Source of the DNA: Polynucleobacter sp. HIN7
Lineage (GTDB): Bacteria; Pseudomonadota; Gammaproteobacteria; Burkholderiales; Burkholderiaceae
Length of the DNA: 64,000 nt
Direction of reading: 5' to 3'
Assembly: GCF_030297595.1 (NCBI RefSeq)
Contig: NZ_AP028138.1
Span: 372,001 to 436,000, forward strand
The notes beneath the pieces were generated by a model. It was given only the letters and a program-made list of their open reading frames with translations, was not told the DNA's origin and did not search any database. The translations under genes and the position numbers were made by a program. This document shows positions 1-9,597 of this stretch, one piece after another. Numbering within the stretch: the stretch's first letter is position 1; each line of letters opens with the position of its first letter.

Positions 1-996
1 GAGCCCTTGATAGACCTTCGGAGCATGCTCGTTAATTTTGGCATCGAGCGTTAAGACATTAACGAGTGGTAACTGATGACGCTGACCTACCGCGTAGTCA
101 TTAAAGTCATGGGCGGGCGTGACCTTTACTACCCCAGTCCCAAAACTCATATCCACATAGGTATCCGCAATAATCGGGATGCTGCGTTGGCAAAGGGGAA
201 GCTCAACAGTTTTACCAATCAGGTGACGATAGCGCTCATCCTCTGGATGCACCATGACCGCCACATCACCCAAGAGGGTCTCAGGGCGCGTGGTTGCGAC
301 CACCAAGTGGCCACTTCCATCGGAGAGGGGATAGCGTATATGCCAGAGGCTGCCTTGTTCCTCTGTGCTGACTACCTCTAAATCCGAAACGGCAGTACCT
401 AACACGGGATCCCAGTTGACCAGGCGCTTGCCGCGATAGATTAGTCCTTGCTCAAAGAGAGTGACAAAGACCTCCACCACGGCCTCGGACATCTTGGGAT
501 CCATCGTGAAATACTCACGTGACCAATCAATGGATGCACCAAGCCGCCGAATCTGCCGCGTAATCGTGGAACCGGATTCTTCTTTCCACTCCCATACCTT
601 CTTTAGGAAGACCTCGCGCCCAAGATCATGGCGGGAGATTTTTTGGGCATCGAGTTTGCGTTCCACCACAATTTGGGTGGCAATTCCGGCGTGATCGGTG
701 CCGGGAACCCAAAGGGTATTCTTGCCGGACATCCGTGCATGGCGCACCAAGCCATCCATGATGGTTTGATTAAACGCATGACCCATATGCAAGGTGCCTG
801 TGACGTTCGGTGGTGGTAGCTGAATACAAAAATTGTCTTTGCCATCATCAACCTTAGCGGTGGCAATGCCACGCGTTTCCCACTCAGGTCCCCAGAATGC
901 TTCGATTGGGGCTGGCTCGTATGACTTGGCTAATTTGGCTAAGTCAGGATTGTGATTGAGCGAGGGTTTTTCAGGGGAATAGGCAGTGTCAGACAT
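1..996 (-). CDS. valS: Valyl-tRNA synthetase, N-terminal part (cut by window edge)
   Basis: Class I aminoacyl-tRNA synthetase that charges tRNA-Val in the cytoplasm. Only the first 332 residues are present; the frame stays open to base 1, so the C-terminal catalytic KMSKS part, anticodon-binding domain and coiled-coil arm lie outside. The Rossmann-fold signature is visible: [13 protein letters not shown], with the HIGH-type motif HMGH at about residues 70-73. The start of the CP1 editing domain follows ([10 protein letters not shown], then [12 protein letters not shown]). The ATG at 996 gives the normal family N-terminus. Divergent from uvrD with only 24 bp between the start codons, so both promoters must share that gap or lie inside the genes. 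Confidence 0.97.
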   Translation of the reverse strand, partial: MSDTAYSPEKPSLNHNPDLAKLAKSYEPAPIEAFWGPEWETRGIATAKVDDGKDNFCIQLPPPNVTGTLHMGHAFNQTIMDGLVRHARMSGKNTLWVPGTDHAGIATQIVVERKLDAQKISRHDLGREVFLKKVWEWKEESGSTITRQIRRLGASIDWSREYFTMDPKMSEAVVEVFVTLFEQGLIYRGKRLVNWDPVLGTAVSDLEVVSTEEQGSLWHIRYPLSDGSGHLVVATTRPETLLGDVAVMVHPEDERYRHLIGKTVELPLCQRSIPIIADTYVDMSFGTGVVKVTPAHDFNDYAVGQRHQLPLVNVLTLDAKINEHAPKVYQGL

Positions 997-1005
997 AAGC
1001 ATCAA

Positions 1006-1013
1006 ATTATAAT
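1006..1013. promoter_or_regulatory. Symmetrical -10 element shared by divergent valS and uvrD
   Basis: The 24-bp gap between the start codons of valS and uvrD contains ATTATAAT. It reads TATAAT on the + strand (1008-1013) and TATAAT on the - strand (1011 down to 1006). Normal -10 to start-site spacing would place transcription starts within about 0-3 nt of both ATGs. No convincing -35 box is visible on either side. The hexamer is seen; its use as a bidirectional promoter is inferred. Confidence 0.45.
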
Positions 1014-1020
1014 TGGGACG

Positions 1021-3351
1021 ATGTACGCTGATTTACTTGAGAACCTCAATCCTGAACAACGGGAGGCGGTGACCCTACCTCCAACTCACCCCGATGGGCG
1101 CCCTCAATCAGCACTGATTTTGGCGGGTGCAGGTAGCGGCAAGACCCGCGTTTTGACTACGCGCATTGCCTGGCTGATTCAAACGGGGCAGATTTCTCCG
1201 ATCGGGGTCTTGGCGGTGACCTTTACCAATAAAGCAGCCAAGGAGATGTTGACTCGTCTTGGAGCAATGCTGCCAATTAATACCCGAGGCATGTGGGTGG
1301 GAACTTTTCATGGTTTGTGTAATCGATTACTACGCGCGCATCATCGCGATGCGGGCCTGCCATCGACCTTTCAGATTCTGGATACACAAGATCAACTCTC
1401 CGCGATTAAACGGCTTTTAAAGAGCCTCAACGTCGATGATGAGAAGTTTCCACCGCGGCAATTACAGTACTTTATTGCCAATGCCAAGGAGCGTGGTAAA
1501 CGCGCTAAGGATCTCGATCCCGGGGATGATTTTGAGGCCCGCATGATTCAGTTGTATGAGGCATACGATGCCCAGTGTCAGCGCGAAGGGGTGTGCGATT
1601 TTTCGGAGCTTTTGTTGCGTAGTTATGAGTTGCTCAAACATCACGAGCTAATCCGCACGCATTATCAGGAGCGCTTTAAACATATCTTGATTGATGAGTT
1701 TCAAGATACCAATGCCTTGCAATATGCTTGGCTCAAGCTCTTAGCCGGCAATGGTCAGATGACTAGTAGCTCGGTATTCGCGGTTGGTGACGATGATCAG
1801 AGTATCTATGCATTCCGGGGTGCAGATGTCGAGAACATGCGACTCTATGAGAAGCAATTTAAGCCTGTAACCGTGAAGTTGGAGCAAAACTATCGCTCAC
1901 ACGGGCATATCCTCGATGCTGCTAACCATTTGATTGCACACAATCAAGATCGCTTGGGTAAGAACCTGCGTACTGAAGCCGGTGTAGGTGAGCCGGTTCG
2001 TGTTTATGAGGCCGCCAGCGATGGCATGGAGTGCGCTTGGCTGATTGATGAGATTAAAGCCTTGATTCGCGGTGGCATGAGCCGTAGCGAGGTTGCGGTG
2101 CTCTATCGTAGTAATGCTCAGTCGCGCATTATTGAGCACGGGTTGTTCTCAGCCAATATCCCTTACCGCGTGTATGGAGGCCTACGCTTTTTTGAGCGCG
2201 CTGAGATTAAGCATGCATTGGCTTATATGCGCTTACTTGAAAACCCCAATGATGACACCTCCTTTGCACGGGTTGTGAACTTCCCGGCTCGTGGTATTGG
2301 AGCGCGTTCGATCGAAGCCTTACAAGATGCTGCTAAACAACACCAGTGCTCATTCTATGCAGCGGCCTCGTTCATCGAGGGCAAAGCCGGTAATAGTATC
2401 TCGGGATTTGTGCGCCTGATTGAGCATCTGCGTGACGCAACTAAACACAATACCTTGCCAGAGACGGTGGAGTATGTGATTCAGCACAGTGGTTTAATTC
2501 AGCATTATTTGACCGAGCGCGAGGGGCAAGATCGCGTCGAGAACTTACAAGAGCTGATTAATGCTGCGACCGCGTTTGTGGCCGAAGAGGGCTATGGCCA
2601 AGATGTTCAAGCCGCTACGCCACCCAGCCCAGAGCAGGCTGGGGTCGAGGATATTTCACCGCTGGCAGGATTTTTGGCCCATGCATCGCTTGAGGCTGGC
2701 GACAATCAAGCTGAAGCAGGTCAGGATGCGATTCAGTTGATGACTGTGCATTCGGCTAAAGGTTTGGAGTTCTCCGCTGTGTTTATGACTGGTCTGGAAG
2801 AAGGATTATTTCCTCACGAGAACAGTATTTCAGAGCCCCGTGGACTTGAGGAAGAGCGACGTCTCATGTATGTGGCAATTACGCGTGCCAAAGAGCGCTT
2901 GTATCTTTCGCATACGCAGTCACGCATGCTCCATGGCCAAGTACGCTACAACATGCCCTCACGCTTTTTGGATGAACTGCCTGCCGAGAGCCTCAAACAC
3001 TTAACACCTAAAGCAAAAGATGCCCGCTGGGGAGCAACATCGTGGCAAAAAGGACGATCTACGAATACAAATAGCGTGGATGAGTTGTGGTGGGGCGGCA
3101 ACGAGAGTGATGTGCCCGTGCGCAATGATCAGGCGAGTAACGCGATTGTTACGAGTTCATTGCAGTTAGAGCAAAACAAGAAGCGCGGACATTCTTTTCG
3201 GGTGGGGCAAGAAGTGTTTCATACTAAGTTTGGTGAAGGGCGGGTGACCGCACTAGAAGGTGAAGGAGTCGATGCCAAGGCGCAAGTGAACTTCAAACGC
3301 CATGGTGCGAAGTGGTTGCAGCTATCGATCGCCAAGCTGGTGGCAATATAA
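1021..3351 (+). CDS. uvrD: ATP-dependent DNA helicase UvrD/PcrA
   Basis: Superfamily 1A 3'-5' helicase acting in nucleotide excision repair, mismatch repair and removal of RecA filaments. At 776 aa it is of normal family length. Motifs in order: Walker A AGAGSGKT (about residues 35-42), motif [11 protein letters not shown], motif [18 protein letters not shown], motif [11 protein letters not shown] and motif [18 protein letters not shown] Tudor-like C-terminal RNAP-binding domain follows ([19 protein letters not shown]). The ATG at 1021 is chosen over an upstream in-frame start at 952 because the family begins with this L-N-x-x-Q-R-E-A-V segment and the longer form would overlap valS. Confidence 0.97.
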   Translation: MYADLLENLNPEQREAVTLPPTHPDGRPQSALILAGAGSGKTRVLTTRIAWLIQTGQISPIGVLAVTFTNKAAKEMLTRLGAMLPINTRGMWVGTFHGLCNRLLRAHHRDAGLPSTFQILDTQDQLSAIKRLLKSLNVDDEKFPPRQLQYFIANAKERGKRAKDLDPGDDFEARMIQLYEAYDAQCQREGVCDFSELLLRSYELLKHHELIRTHYQERFKHILIDEFQDTNALQYAWLKLLAGNGQMTSSSVFAVGDDDQSIYAFRGADVENMRLYEKQFKPVTVKLEQNYRSHGHILDAANHLIAHNQDRLGKNLRTEAGVGEPVRVYEAASDGMECAWLIDEIKALIRGGMSRSEVAVLYRSNAQSRIIEHGLFSANIPYRVYGGLRFFERAEIKHALAYMRLLENPNDDTSFARVVNFPARGIGARSIEALQDAAKQHQCSFYAAASFIEGKAGNSISGFVRLIEHLRDATKHNTLPETVEYVIQHSGLIQHYLTEREGQDRVENLQELINAATAFVAEEGYGQDVQAATPPSPEQAGVEDISPLAGFLAHASLEAGDNQAEAGQDAIQLMTVHSAKGLEFSAVFMTGLEEGLFPHENSISEPRGLEEERRLMYVAITRAKERLYLSHTQSRMLHGQVRYNMPSRFLDELPAESLKHLTPKAKDARWGATSWQKGRSTNTNSVDELWWGGNESDVPVRNDQASNAIVTSSLQLEQNKKRGHSFRVGQEVFHTKFGEGRVTALEGEGVDAKAQVNFKRHGAKWLQLSIAKLVAI

Positions 3352-3368
3352 AGAAGAATTCCTTATAT

Positions 3369-3560
3369 CTAACCCCCATACTTTTTTACGAGCTTAATAA
3401 AATCTTTTCGGGAAATATAGTCTTTTTTGTCTGCCTCTTGAATGGCAAGGTTAATTTCTGTTAATTGCCACTTTTCTAACTCATATGAAGGAAATGCATA
3501 TTCATCCTGTGGCAAATTTCCAGGACCGCTCGTAAGTCGAATTGTTTTTGTAGGTTCCAA
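3369..3560 (-). CDS. Small hypothetical protein, antitoxin-like C-terminus
   Basis: Unrecognised 63-aa frame lying 6 nt behind the stop codon of the upstream membrane-protein gene and in the same reading frame. The first possible start is TTG at 3560, with no visible Shine-Dalgarno. A second TTG at codon 15 or 16 has a GGA a few bases before it. The C-terminal half (LTEINLAIQEADKKDYISRKDFIKLVKKYG) follows the pattern of the helix-and-tail end of many small type II antitoxins: alternating hydrophobics, then an acidic/basic helix. No toxin gene adjoins it. It could be a real small protein, a readthrough extension of the upstream gene, or a relic. Confidence 0.4.
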   Translation of the reverse strand: MEPTKTIRLTSGPGNLPQDEYAFPSYELEKWQLTEINLAIQEADKKDYISRKDFIKLVKKYGG

Positions 3561-3566
3561 TAAGGA

Positions 3567-4352
3567 TTAATTCGGTAACTGCTCGTAATCATTACCCGTA
3601 AAGCAACCCTTCCAGGTCGCAAAAAACGAGCAATACATCACCGTTAATGCAGCCATGGAGAAGGGCGCCACCACAAAGGACGCGTAACGGCTCAAACCGA
3701 TGATATCCATGATCATTCCCAGAGTGAGCGGAATCAAAATCAGCACTACGCTCCAGATGGTGATGTAGTAAAAGAACGCGCCTTTATTGGTCCAGCACGC
3801 CATCCAGCTAACAAATAAAGCTTTGCTCGGTGGCATATCTGCCCATGCCACCAAGACGGGCGCAAACCACATCAGCATGGCTACTGGAATATACAAAATA
3901 CCACCGATGATCAGTGAGTAATACAACTGCTGCATGACCTCAGAGGTGATCGGTTTGTCATTGGTAATAAATGGCAGGAGCGCCTGAAAATCAATCACCA
4001 TACTCGCAATTAAGCTCATGGTGAAGATCATGAGGGCATACACCAGTCCTAGTTGCAAGATGCGTTTTTTAACCTCAGGGTTATTCGAGCGGAACGCTGC
4101 CAGATAGACGGTTGGCAAAATCCGATCCTTTTGAATCGTTTGACGACACGCGGTCATGAAGCCAACCGATAGAGCAGGGGTCAAAATGAGGACTGCAAAT
4201 ACTCCAGCCAATGGAATCATGATGGCTAGCTGAGCCAGAAAAACATACATAAAGACAAGCATCAAGAAGCCTAGCGGGTTTTGCTTGAAGAGCCAAACCC
4301 CCTGGCGGACCCATACATAGCCTTCATTGGTTGCAACGGGATTGAGATTCAT
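3567..4352 (-). CDS. BPSS1780 family integral membrane protein
   Basis: Multi-spanning inner-membrane protein of 261 aa. At least five strongly hydrophobic segments are visible, at about residues 28-60, 98-118, 145-172, 192-220 and 225-248. It has the typical N-terminal block of the Burkholderiales BPSS1780 family (EGYVWVRQGVWLFKQNP). Function in that family is unknown to me. It follows thrB with a 16-nt gap on the same strand, so the two are probably co-transcribed. This order next to uvrD and polA is, as I recall, a recurrent arrangement in betaproteobacteria. The stop codon is followed in frame by a further 65 sense codons. Confidence 0.85.
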   Translation of the reverse strand: MNLNPVATNEGYVWVRQGVWLFKQNPLGFLMLVFMYVFLAQLAIMIPLAGVFAVLILTPALSVGFMTACRQTIQKDRILPTVYLAAFRSNNPEVKKRILQLGLVYALMIFTMSLIASMVIDFQALLPFITNDKPITSEVMQQLYYSLIIGGILYIPVAMLMWFAPVLVAWADMPPSKALFVSWMACWTNKGAFFYYITIWSVVLILIPLTLGMIMDIIGLSRYASFVVAPFSMAALTVMYCSFFATWKGCFTGNDYEQLPN

Positions 4353-4368
4353 AGGCGCTTAGCTTACC

Positions 4369-5346
4369 TTAACTTGTGTGACGGCGGTTACGTAGGATTT
4401 GCTCAAAATGCGTTGGATCATGGGGTGTGAGCATCTGCGCATTACGAGGTAGGTAAAAATCCCAAAGCCGCGAGATCCAAAACCGCAGAGCGGCCGCGCG
4501 CAACATCGCGCTCCACGATGCCTCCTCGCCATCGGTGAGTGGACGCACTCCCATATAGGATGCTAATAAGGCATGTAAACGCTCGCGATTAAGAGCGCCT
4601 GAGCCATTGGTAAAGGGATCCTCCAAACACCAATCATTGGCAGTGACGGCTAAATCAAACAACCATTTGTCATTACCTGCAAAGTAAAAGTCAAAAAAGC
4701 CACCCAAGGATTCTTGACCGTGGTGGTGGGTAAAAAGCACATTGTCCCGAAAGAGATCGCAATGGCAAGGGCCCTGAGGAAGAGACTGATATACCGCCGA
4801 CTGAAAAAATGCCTCCTGAAATTGCATCTCGGATAAGAGCAATTCTTTTTGAGACGTATTAAGGTGTGGCACGATGACAGGAACGGTCTCTTGCCACCAG
4901 GAGAGACTTCGTAAATTGGGTTGGGATAGCGCAAACGATTGCCCAGCCAGATGCATTTTCGCTAACTCTCTACCCACGGCATCGCAATGCTCGCTCTGGG
5001 GGGTAAGTTCTGATTGACCCGAGAGTTTGGTGACAATCGCTGCCGGTTTTCCTTTGATCTCAAACCATAGCTGTCCAGCACGATTGGCAATCGGCTTGGG
5101 AACTGAGATGCCTTGATTTGCAAGATGAAGCATTAGCTCCAAGTAATAGGGCAGTTGCGCAGCGCTCAATCGTTCAAAGATGGTCAGAACATAGTGACTG
5201 ACTTTGGATGTTTGGCAATCGAGAAAGAAATTGGAGTTCTCAATCCCACCATGAATACCTTTAAGTTCGATGGCATTGCCAATTGAAAAATCGTTCGCAA
5301 TGCGAGGAGCGATCTCATCAAGAGTGAGGGAGGTATAAACCGCCAT
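4369..5346 (-). CDS. thrB: Homoserine kinase (APH-fold ThrB)
   Basis: Phosphorylates L-homoserine with ATP in threonine synthesis. This is the aminoglycoside-phosphotransferase-fold type of ThrB found in beta- and some alphaproteobacteria, not the GHMP-kinase type. At 325 aa it has normal length. The N-terminal MAVYTSLTLDEI and the loop GGIENSNFF are characteristic. The catalytic loop is HCDLFRDNVLF near residue 195, with the DFYFAG metal-binding segment after it. The ATG at 5346 is 8 nt downstream of the DUF2782 gene's stop codon, which suggests a DUF2782 / thrB / BPSS1780 transcript. Confidence 0.95.
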   Translation of the reverse strand: MAVYTSLTLDEIAPRIANDFSIGNAIELKGIHGGIENSNFFLDCQTSKVSHYVLTIFERLSAAQLPYYLELMLHLANQGISVPKPIANRAGQLWFEIKGKPAAIVTKLSGQSELTPQSEHCDAVGRELAKMHLAGQSFALSQPNLRSLSWWQETVPVIVPHLNTSQKELLLSEMQFQEAFFQSAVYQSLPQGPCHCDLFRDNVLFTHHHGQESLGGFFDFYFAGNDKWLFDLAVTANDWCLEDPFTNGSGALNRERLHALLASYMGVRPLTDGEEASWSAMLRAAALRFWISRLWDFYLPRNAQMLTPHDPTHFEQILRNRRHTS

Positions 5347-5354
5347 GAGTCGGA

Positions 5355-5723
5355 TTACTTTATCGGAATCCGAATACTCGGAACGCTAATCAAATTATCC
5401 GATGACATCCCGCCTGCTGGAAATACCGTTTGCGGGGGTGACATCTCATAAGTACCAAAGGCGGATTTCACCTCGATCTCAGTAGGTAAATTACTGTCCC
5501 GGTATTCGCGGATTTGAGTACCGGAAGGGTCGGTGTATTCAAAGCTGGGCTTGCGCTCTTCCTTGACACCAAGACCCGCAGGATTTCTGGATGACGGAGC
5601 TAATGGCTGATTATTAATTTGGTTCAGATCTTCTTTGCTTAGCGCTTGTGTGCCAGATGTTTGGGCAAATACACCATGCGATAAGAGTGCGGCAGAACAT
5701 ACGATGAAAGCATAGCGCCTCAT
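5355..5723 (-). CDS. DUF2782 family exported protein
   Basis: Small exported protein (122 aa from the chosen ATG) of the DUF2782 family, which in betaproteobacteria usually sits between polA and thrB. A signal peptide is visible (MRRYAFIVCSAALLSHGVFA, cleaved before QT). The mature part carries the conserved block EYTDPSGTQIREYRD, then a short tail ending in IRIPIK. A longer reading from 5765 is possible. The ATG at 5723 is preferred because it places the basic residues directly before the hydrophobic core. Function unknown; location would be periplasmic. Confidence 0.85.
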   Translation of the reverse strand: MRRYAFIVCSAALLSHGVFAQTSGTQALSKEDLNQINNQPLAPSSRNPAGLGVKEERKPSFEYTDPSGTQIREYRDSNLPTEIEVKSAFGTYEMSPPQTVFPAGGMSSDNLISVPSIRIPIK

Positions 5724-5885
5724 AAGTAGTCCAGACTTAGTAGGTAAATTGAGGGATATCGTCATTTTTATTAAGAGAGAATGCCACCTATTATCCTAAG
5801 AAACTAGGATTTGCCCCACCGTTACGCCGATACAGCAAAATCAGGGGTTTTCCAGACCCCAGCAACTAAATTGTACGATTGAGGC

Positions 5886-8648
5886 ATGTCAGCACACCAA
5901 TTACTCCTTGTCGACGGCTCTAGTTACCTCTACCGAGCCTTTCATGCCATGCCGGATCTACGAAATAGTGCTGGGGAGCCGACCGGGGCAATCTACGGTA
6001 TGGTCAATATGATGCGACGCGCCCGTGCGGAAATCGGCGCCGATCACATTGCCTGTGTATTTGATGCCAAGGGTAAGACCTTCCGAGAGGATTTATATCC
6101 TGAGTACAAGGCGCATCGTTCCCCCATGCCCGAGGATTTGGTGGCACAAATCGAGCCGATTCATGAGGTAGTTAAGGCGCTCGGATGGCCAGTGCTCATG
6201 ATCTCCGGTGTCGAGGCCGATGATGTGATTGGCACTCTGGCCCGGCAAGCTGCTGAGATGGGCTGGTCAACCGTGATCTCCACGGGTGATAAGGATCTTG
6301 CGCAACTCGTGAATGACAAAGTAACTTTAGTGAACACCATGACCAACGAGAAATTAGATCGCACGGGGGTGGTAGCTAAATTTGGTGTGCCACCGGAGCG
6401 CATTGTGGATTATCTAGCGATTATTGGGGATAGCGTGGATAACGTTCCAGGAGTTCATAAGGCCGGACCCAAAACAGCAAATAAATGGTTAGCTGAGTAT
6501 GGTGATTTGGATCAACTCATCGCCCACGCGAGTGAAATTAAAGGAGTGGTGGGTGATAACTTACGAGCGAGTCTTGATTGGTTGCCCAAGGCCAGAGAAC
6601 TGCTGACAGTAAAACTCGATTGCGATCTCAATCCGCACATCGGTTCATTACATGATTTACACGCGAAGCCCGAAGACCCAAGCCAACTGAGAGCACTCTT
6701 TGAGCGCTACGCATTTAAATCATGGTTGAAAGAACTAGACGCTAAGAGTCTATCTGCTCCAACTTCACAGAGCGCAACGAATCATTCAGATACCCCAGTC
6801 TTCCAAGAGCCTCTTTCGCAGGAGTCTCAAGCACCATCTAAAGGTGAGATTGCGCGTGACTACACATGCGTGACAACCCAAGAAGTGTTTGAACAATGGC
6901 TACAGAAAATTAAGCATGCCACATTAACCTGTATTGATACCGAGACCACGAGCCTAGATGCCTTACAAGCCGAGCTGGTTGGGATTTCCTTATCGGTTGA
7001 AGAGGGTAAGGCCTGTTACATCCCGGTTGCGCATCGTACTGGCGAAGAGCAACTGGAACGGAATTGGGTGCTCGCTCGACTAAAGCCCTGGCTTGAGAAT
7101 CCTGAAGCGAAGAAGCTTGGTCAAAATCTTAAATACGACATACACGTCTTTGGCAATTATCAAATTCAGGTGCAAGGAGTGGAGCACGACACCTTACTTG
7201 AATCCTATGTATTGGAGTCGCACCTCAGTCACAGCATGGATAACTTAGCCCAGCGCCATTTGGGAGTGAAGACCATTCAATATGAAGAGGTCTGTGGCAA
7301 AGGCGTGCATCAGATTGGCTTTGATCAGGTGGATCTCAAAACTGCGACCGAGTATGCCGCTGAAGATGCTGACATCACCCTGCGCCTTCATCACCATTTA
7401 TGGCCGCAATTGGAACGCATGCCCCGCTTGCGGTACGTGTATGAACAGATCGAAATGCCAGCGATGCGCGTCTTGGGTATCATGGAAAGTAATGGCATCA
7501 CGATTGATCGTGAGAAGTTGGCAATTCAGGGGCAGGAGGTTGGAAAAAAACTCCTCGTCCTTGAAAAAGAGATTCATCAACTGGCGGGTCAGCCATTTAA
7601 TATCCAATCACCCAAGCAGATCGGTGAAATTCTGTTTGGGCAACTGCAATTACCTGTAGTTAAAAAGACTCCATCAGGAGCGCCATCCACCGACGAAGAG
7701 GTCTTACAAAAACTAGCCGAGGACTTTCCCTTGCCGGCACGGATTTTGGATTACCGCAGTTTGGCCAAGTTGATGTCGACCTATATCGAGAAACTGCCAC
7801 GTATGATCAATCCCAAAACAGCGCGCGTGCATACCAATTACGCCCAAGCTGTTGCGGTCACCGGCCGTTTGGCGTCAAACGATCCTAATTTGCAAAATAT
7901 TCCAGTGCGCACCGAGGAAGGCCGACGCATTCGGGAGGCCTTTGTTCCCCAAGCAGGCTATCGTTTGGTCTCGGCTGATTACTCGCAAATTGAGCTGCGC
8001 ATCATGGCGCACATTGCCGAGGATGAAAACTTATTAGCTGCGTTTAAGGCGGGTAAGGATATTCATCAAGCGACAGCGGCCGAGATCTTTGCGATTCCAC
8101 TGGAGCAAGTGAGCTCGGAGCAACGGCGCTATGCCAAAGTGATTAACTTTGGTCTCATCTACGGCATGAGCGCCTATGGACTAGCCAGCAATTTAAAGAT
8201 CGAGCGCGCAGCTGCTCAGCAGTACATTGCAAAATATTTTGAGCGTTACCCAGGCGTTGCTCAATATATGGAACGAACTCGAGAAGAGGCTCGTGTCAAT
8301 GGTTATGTAGAAACCGTATTTGGGCGACGCTTATGGTTACCGGACATCAAAGCCAATGGACCAAAACGCCAGGGCGCTGAGCGCGCAGCGATTAATGCAC
8401 CAATGCAAGGAACGGCCGCTGATCTCATTAAGTTGGCGATGGTCGCCGTACAAAATTGGCTAGAACAAGAGCAACTGAAGGCCCGCATGCTCTTACAAGT
8501 GCATGATGAGCTCGTCTTTGAGGCCCCGCCTGAGGAGCTTGAGCATCTAAAATCATCCCTACCTCGACTCATGGGATCGATTGCTGAACTAAAGGTGCCT
8601 TTGATTGTGAGTATTGGAGTTGGCGATAATTGGGAAGAAGCACACTAG
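5886..8648 (+). CDS. polA: DNA polymerase I
   Basis: Repair and Okazaki-fragment polymerase, 920 aa, with all three domains. The 5'-3' exonuclease is at about residues 1-290 (LLVDGSSYLYRAFHA, GVEADDVIGTLA). The 3'-5' proofreading domain is at about 330-510 with an intact DEDD set: DTET near 350, GQNLKYD, and YAAEDADIT. The polymerase domain has motif A DYSQIELR near 698, motif B RRYAKVINFGLIYG, and motif C VHDE near 873. Retained proofreading residues mean it should edit, unlike Taq-type enzymes. A TACGAT hexamer ends 6 nt before the ATG, so the message may be leaderless. A GAGG sits too close to the ATG to serve as a normal ribosome site. Confidence 0.97.
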   Translation: MSAHQLLLVDGSSYLYRAFHAMPDLRNSAGEPTGAIYGMVNMMRRARAEIGADHIACVFDAKGKTFREDLYPEYKAHRSPMPEDLVAQIEPIHEVVKALGWPVLMISGVEADDVIGTLARQAAEMGWSTVISTGDKDLAQLVNDKVTLVNTMTNEKLDRTGVVAKFGVPPERIVDYLAIIGDSVDNVPGVHKAGPKTANKWLAEYGDLDQLIAHASEIKGVVGDNLRASLDWLPKARELLTVKLDCDLNPHIGSLHDLHAKPEDPSQLRALFERYAFKSWLKELDAKSLSAPTSQSATNHSDTPVFQEPLSQESQAPSKGEIARDYTCVTTQEVFEQWLQKIKHATLTCIDTETTSLDALQAELVGISLSVEEGKACYIPVAHRTGEEQLERNWVLARLKPWLENPEAKKLGQNLKYDIHVFGNYQIQVQGVEHDTLLESYVLESHLSHSMDNLAQRHLGVKTIQYEEVCGKGVHQIGFDQVDLKTATEYAAEDADITLRLHHHLWPQLERMPRLRYVYEQIEMPAMRVLGIMESNGITIDREKLAIQGQEVGKKLLVLEKEIHQLAGQPFNIQSPKQIGEILFGQLQLPVVKKTPSGAPSTDEEVLQKLAEDFPLPARILDYRSLAKLMSTYIEKLPRMINPKTARVHTNYAQAVAVTGRLASNDPNLQNIPVRTEEGRRIREAFVPQAGYRLVSADYSQIELRIMAHIAEDENLLAAFKAGKDIHQATAAEIFAIPLEQVSSEQRRYAKVINFGLIYGMSAYGLASNLKIERAAAQQYIAKYFERYPGVAQYMERTREEARVNGYVETVFGRRLWLPDIKANGPKRQGAERAAINAPMQGTAADLIKLAMVAVQNWLEQEQLKARMLLQVHDELVFEAPPEELEHLKSSLPRLMGSIAELKVPLIVSIGVGDNWEEAH

Positions 8649-8677
8649 TGATTGAAATCAAATAAGGAGACAAGACG

Positions 8678-9577
8678 ATGAGTAATGATCATATGCACAA
8701 TGATTCAGGTCGACGTGATTTCATGAAGACCTCACTGAAAGCCTCAACAGCAACGGTGACCGCCGGAGCCTTGGGGATTGGCTTTGTAGCCGCTTCGGAT
8801 CCTGTTTTGGCCCAAGCGATTAAAACCGACTTTACTGGCATTAAAGCGGGTGAGCAGGATATTCCAGTGGGCAGTTTTAATATGCCTGCTTATATCTCTC
8901 GTCCTGAGAAAGCAAGTGGCCCCTTGCCGATCGTGATTGTCGTGAGTGAGATTTTTGGAGTGCATGAGTACATCGCTGATACCACTCGGCGCTTTGCAAA
9001 GTTGGGTTATATGGCGATTGCGCCAGAGTTCTTCACTCGTGCGGGCGATCCCAATACCTTTGGAACCATTGCTGAGATTCAGAGCAATATTGTGGCCAAG
9101 ACACCCGATGTTCAAGTATTGGGCGATCTAAAGGCTGCGATTGCCTGGGCTGGTAAAAATGGCGGCGATCTTAAAAAAGTCGGTGTCACTGGATTTTGCT
9201 GGGGTGGACGCATTACCTGGTTAGCAGCAACGATGCCTGAGGTGAAGGCGGGCGTGGCTTGGTATGGACGCCTGGTGGGCGATAAAACCTCTAATAACCC
9301 AAGACAGCCCGTTGAGATTGCAGCCGATCTGAAAGCTCCCGTATTGGGTCTCTATGGTTCAGCTGATACTGGTATTCCACTCGATACCGTGGAGCAAATG
9401 AAAGCAGCGCTCGCTAAAGCAAGTTCCAATCCTGCGGCGAAAGCCTCCAAGTTCGAGATCTATCCAGATGCCCCACATGCCTTTCATGCGGACTATCGCA
9501 ATACCTACCGCGAGGGTCCCGCAAAAGACGGCTGGGCAAAATGCCTAGCTTGGTTTAAGCAGTACGGCGTTTCTTAA
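8678..9577 (+). CDS. Dienelactone hydrolase family protein, Tat-exported
   Basis: Alpha/beta hydrolase of the dienelactone hydrolase family, 299 aa. The N-terminus carries a twin-arginine signal (GRRDFMK, then a weakly hydrophobic stretch ending VLAQA), so the protein should be exported folded. The nucleophile elbow is GFCWGG, a cysteine where most esterases have serine, as in true dienelactone hydrolases. The histidine of the triad is in DAPHAFHADY near the C-terminus. AAGGAG lies 9 nt before the ATG. It resembles YghX-type predicted hydrolases; the substrate is not evident. A ZIP transporter gene follows after 20 nt. Confidence 0.88.
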   Translation: MSNDHMHNDSGRRDFMKTSLKASTATVTAGALGIGFVAASDPVLAQAIKTDFTGIKAGEQDIPVGSFNMPAYISRPEKASGPLPIVIVVSEIFGVHEYIADTTRRFAKLGYMAIAPEFFTRAGDPNTFGTIAEIQSNIVAKTPDVQVLGDLKAAIAWAGKNGGDLKKVGVTGFCWGGRITWLAATMPEVKAGVAWYGRLVGDKTSNNPRQPVEIAADLKAPVLGLYGSADTGIPLDTVEQMKAALAKASSNPAAKASKFEIYPDAPHAFHADYRNTYREGPAKDGWAKCLAWFKQYGVS

Positions 9578-9597
9578 AATCCATTGAATCGAGCGGA

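Noticed and set aside
76..872. Several open frames on both strands over the first 900 bases
   Set aside because: They lie inside valS in other frames and have no recognisable motifs. The - strand frame open to the window edge is the real gene.
952..1020. Earlier in-frame start for uvrD
   Set aside because: It would overlap the valS coding region and add residues not found in the UvrD family; the ATG at 1021 matches the family N-terminus.
4369..5346. Aminoglycoside phosphotransferase resistance gene
   Set aside because: The fold is shared, but the N-terminal motif, length and place beside polA and a DUF2782 gene identify homoserine kinase.
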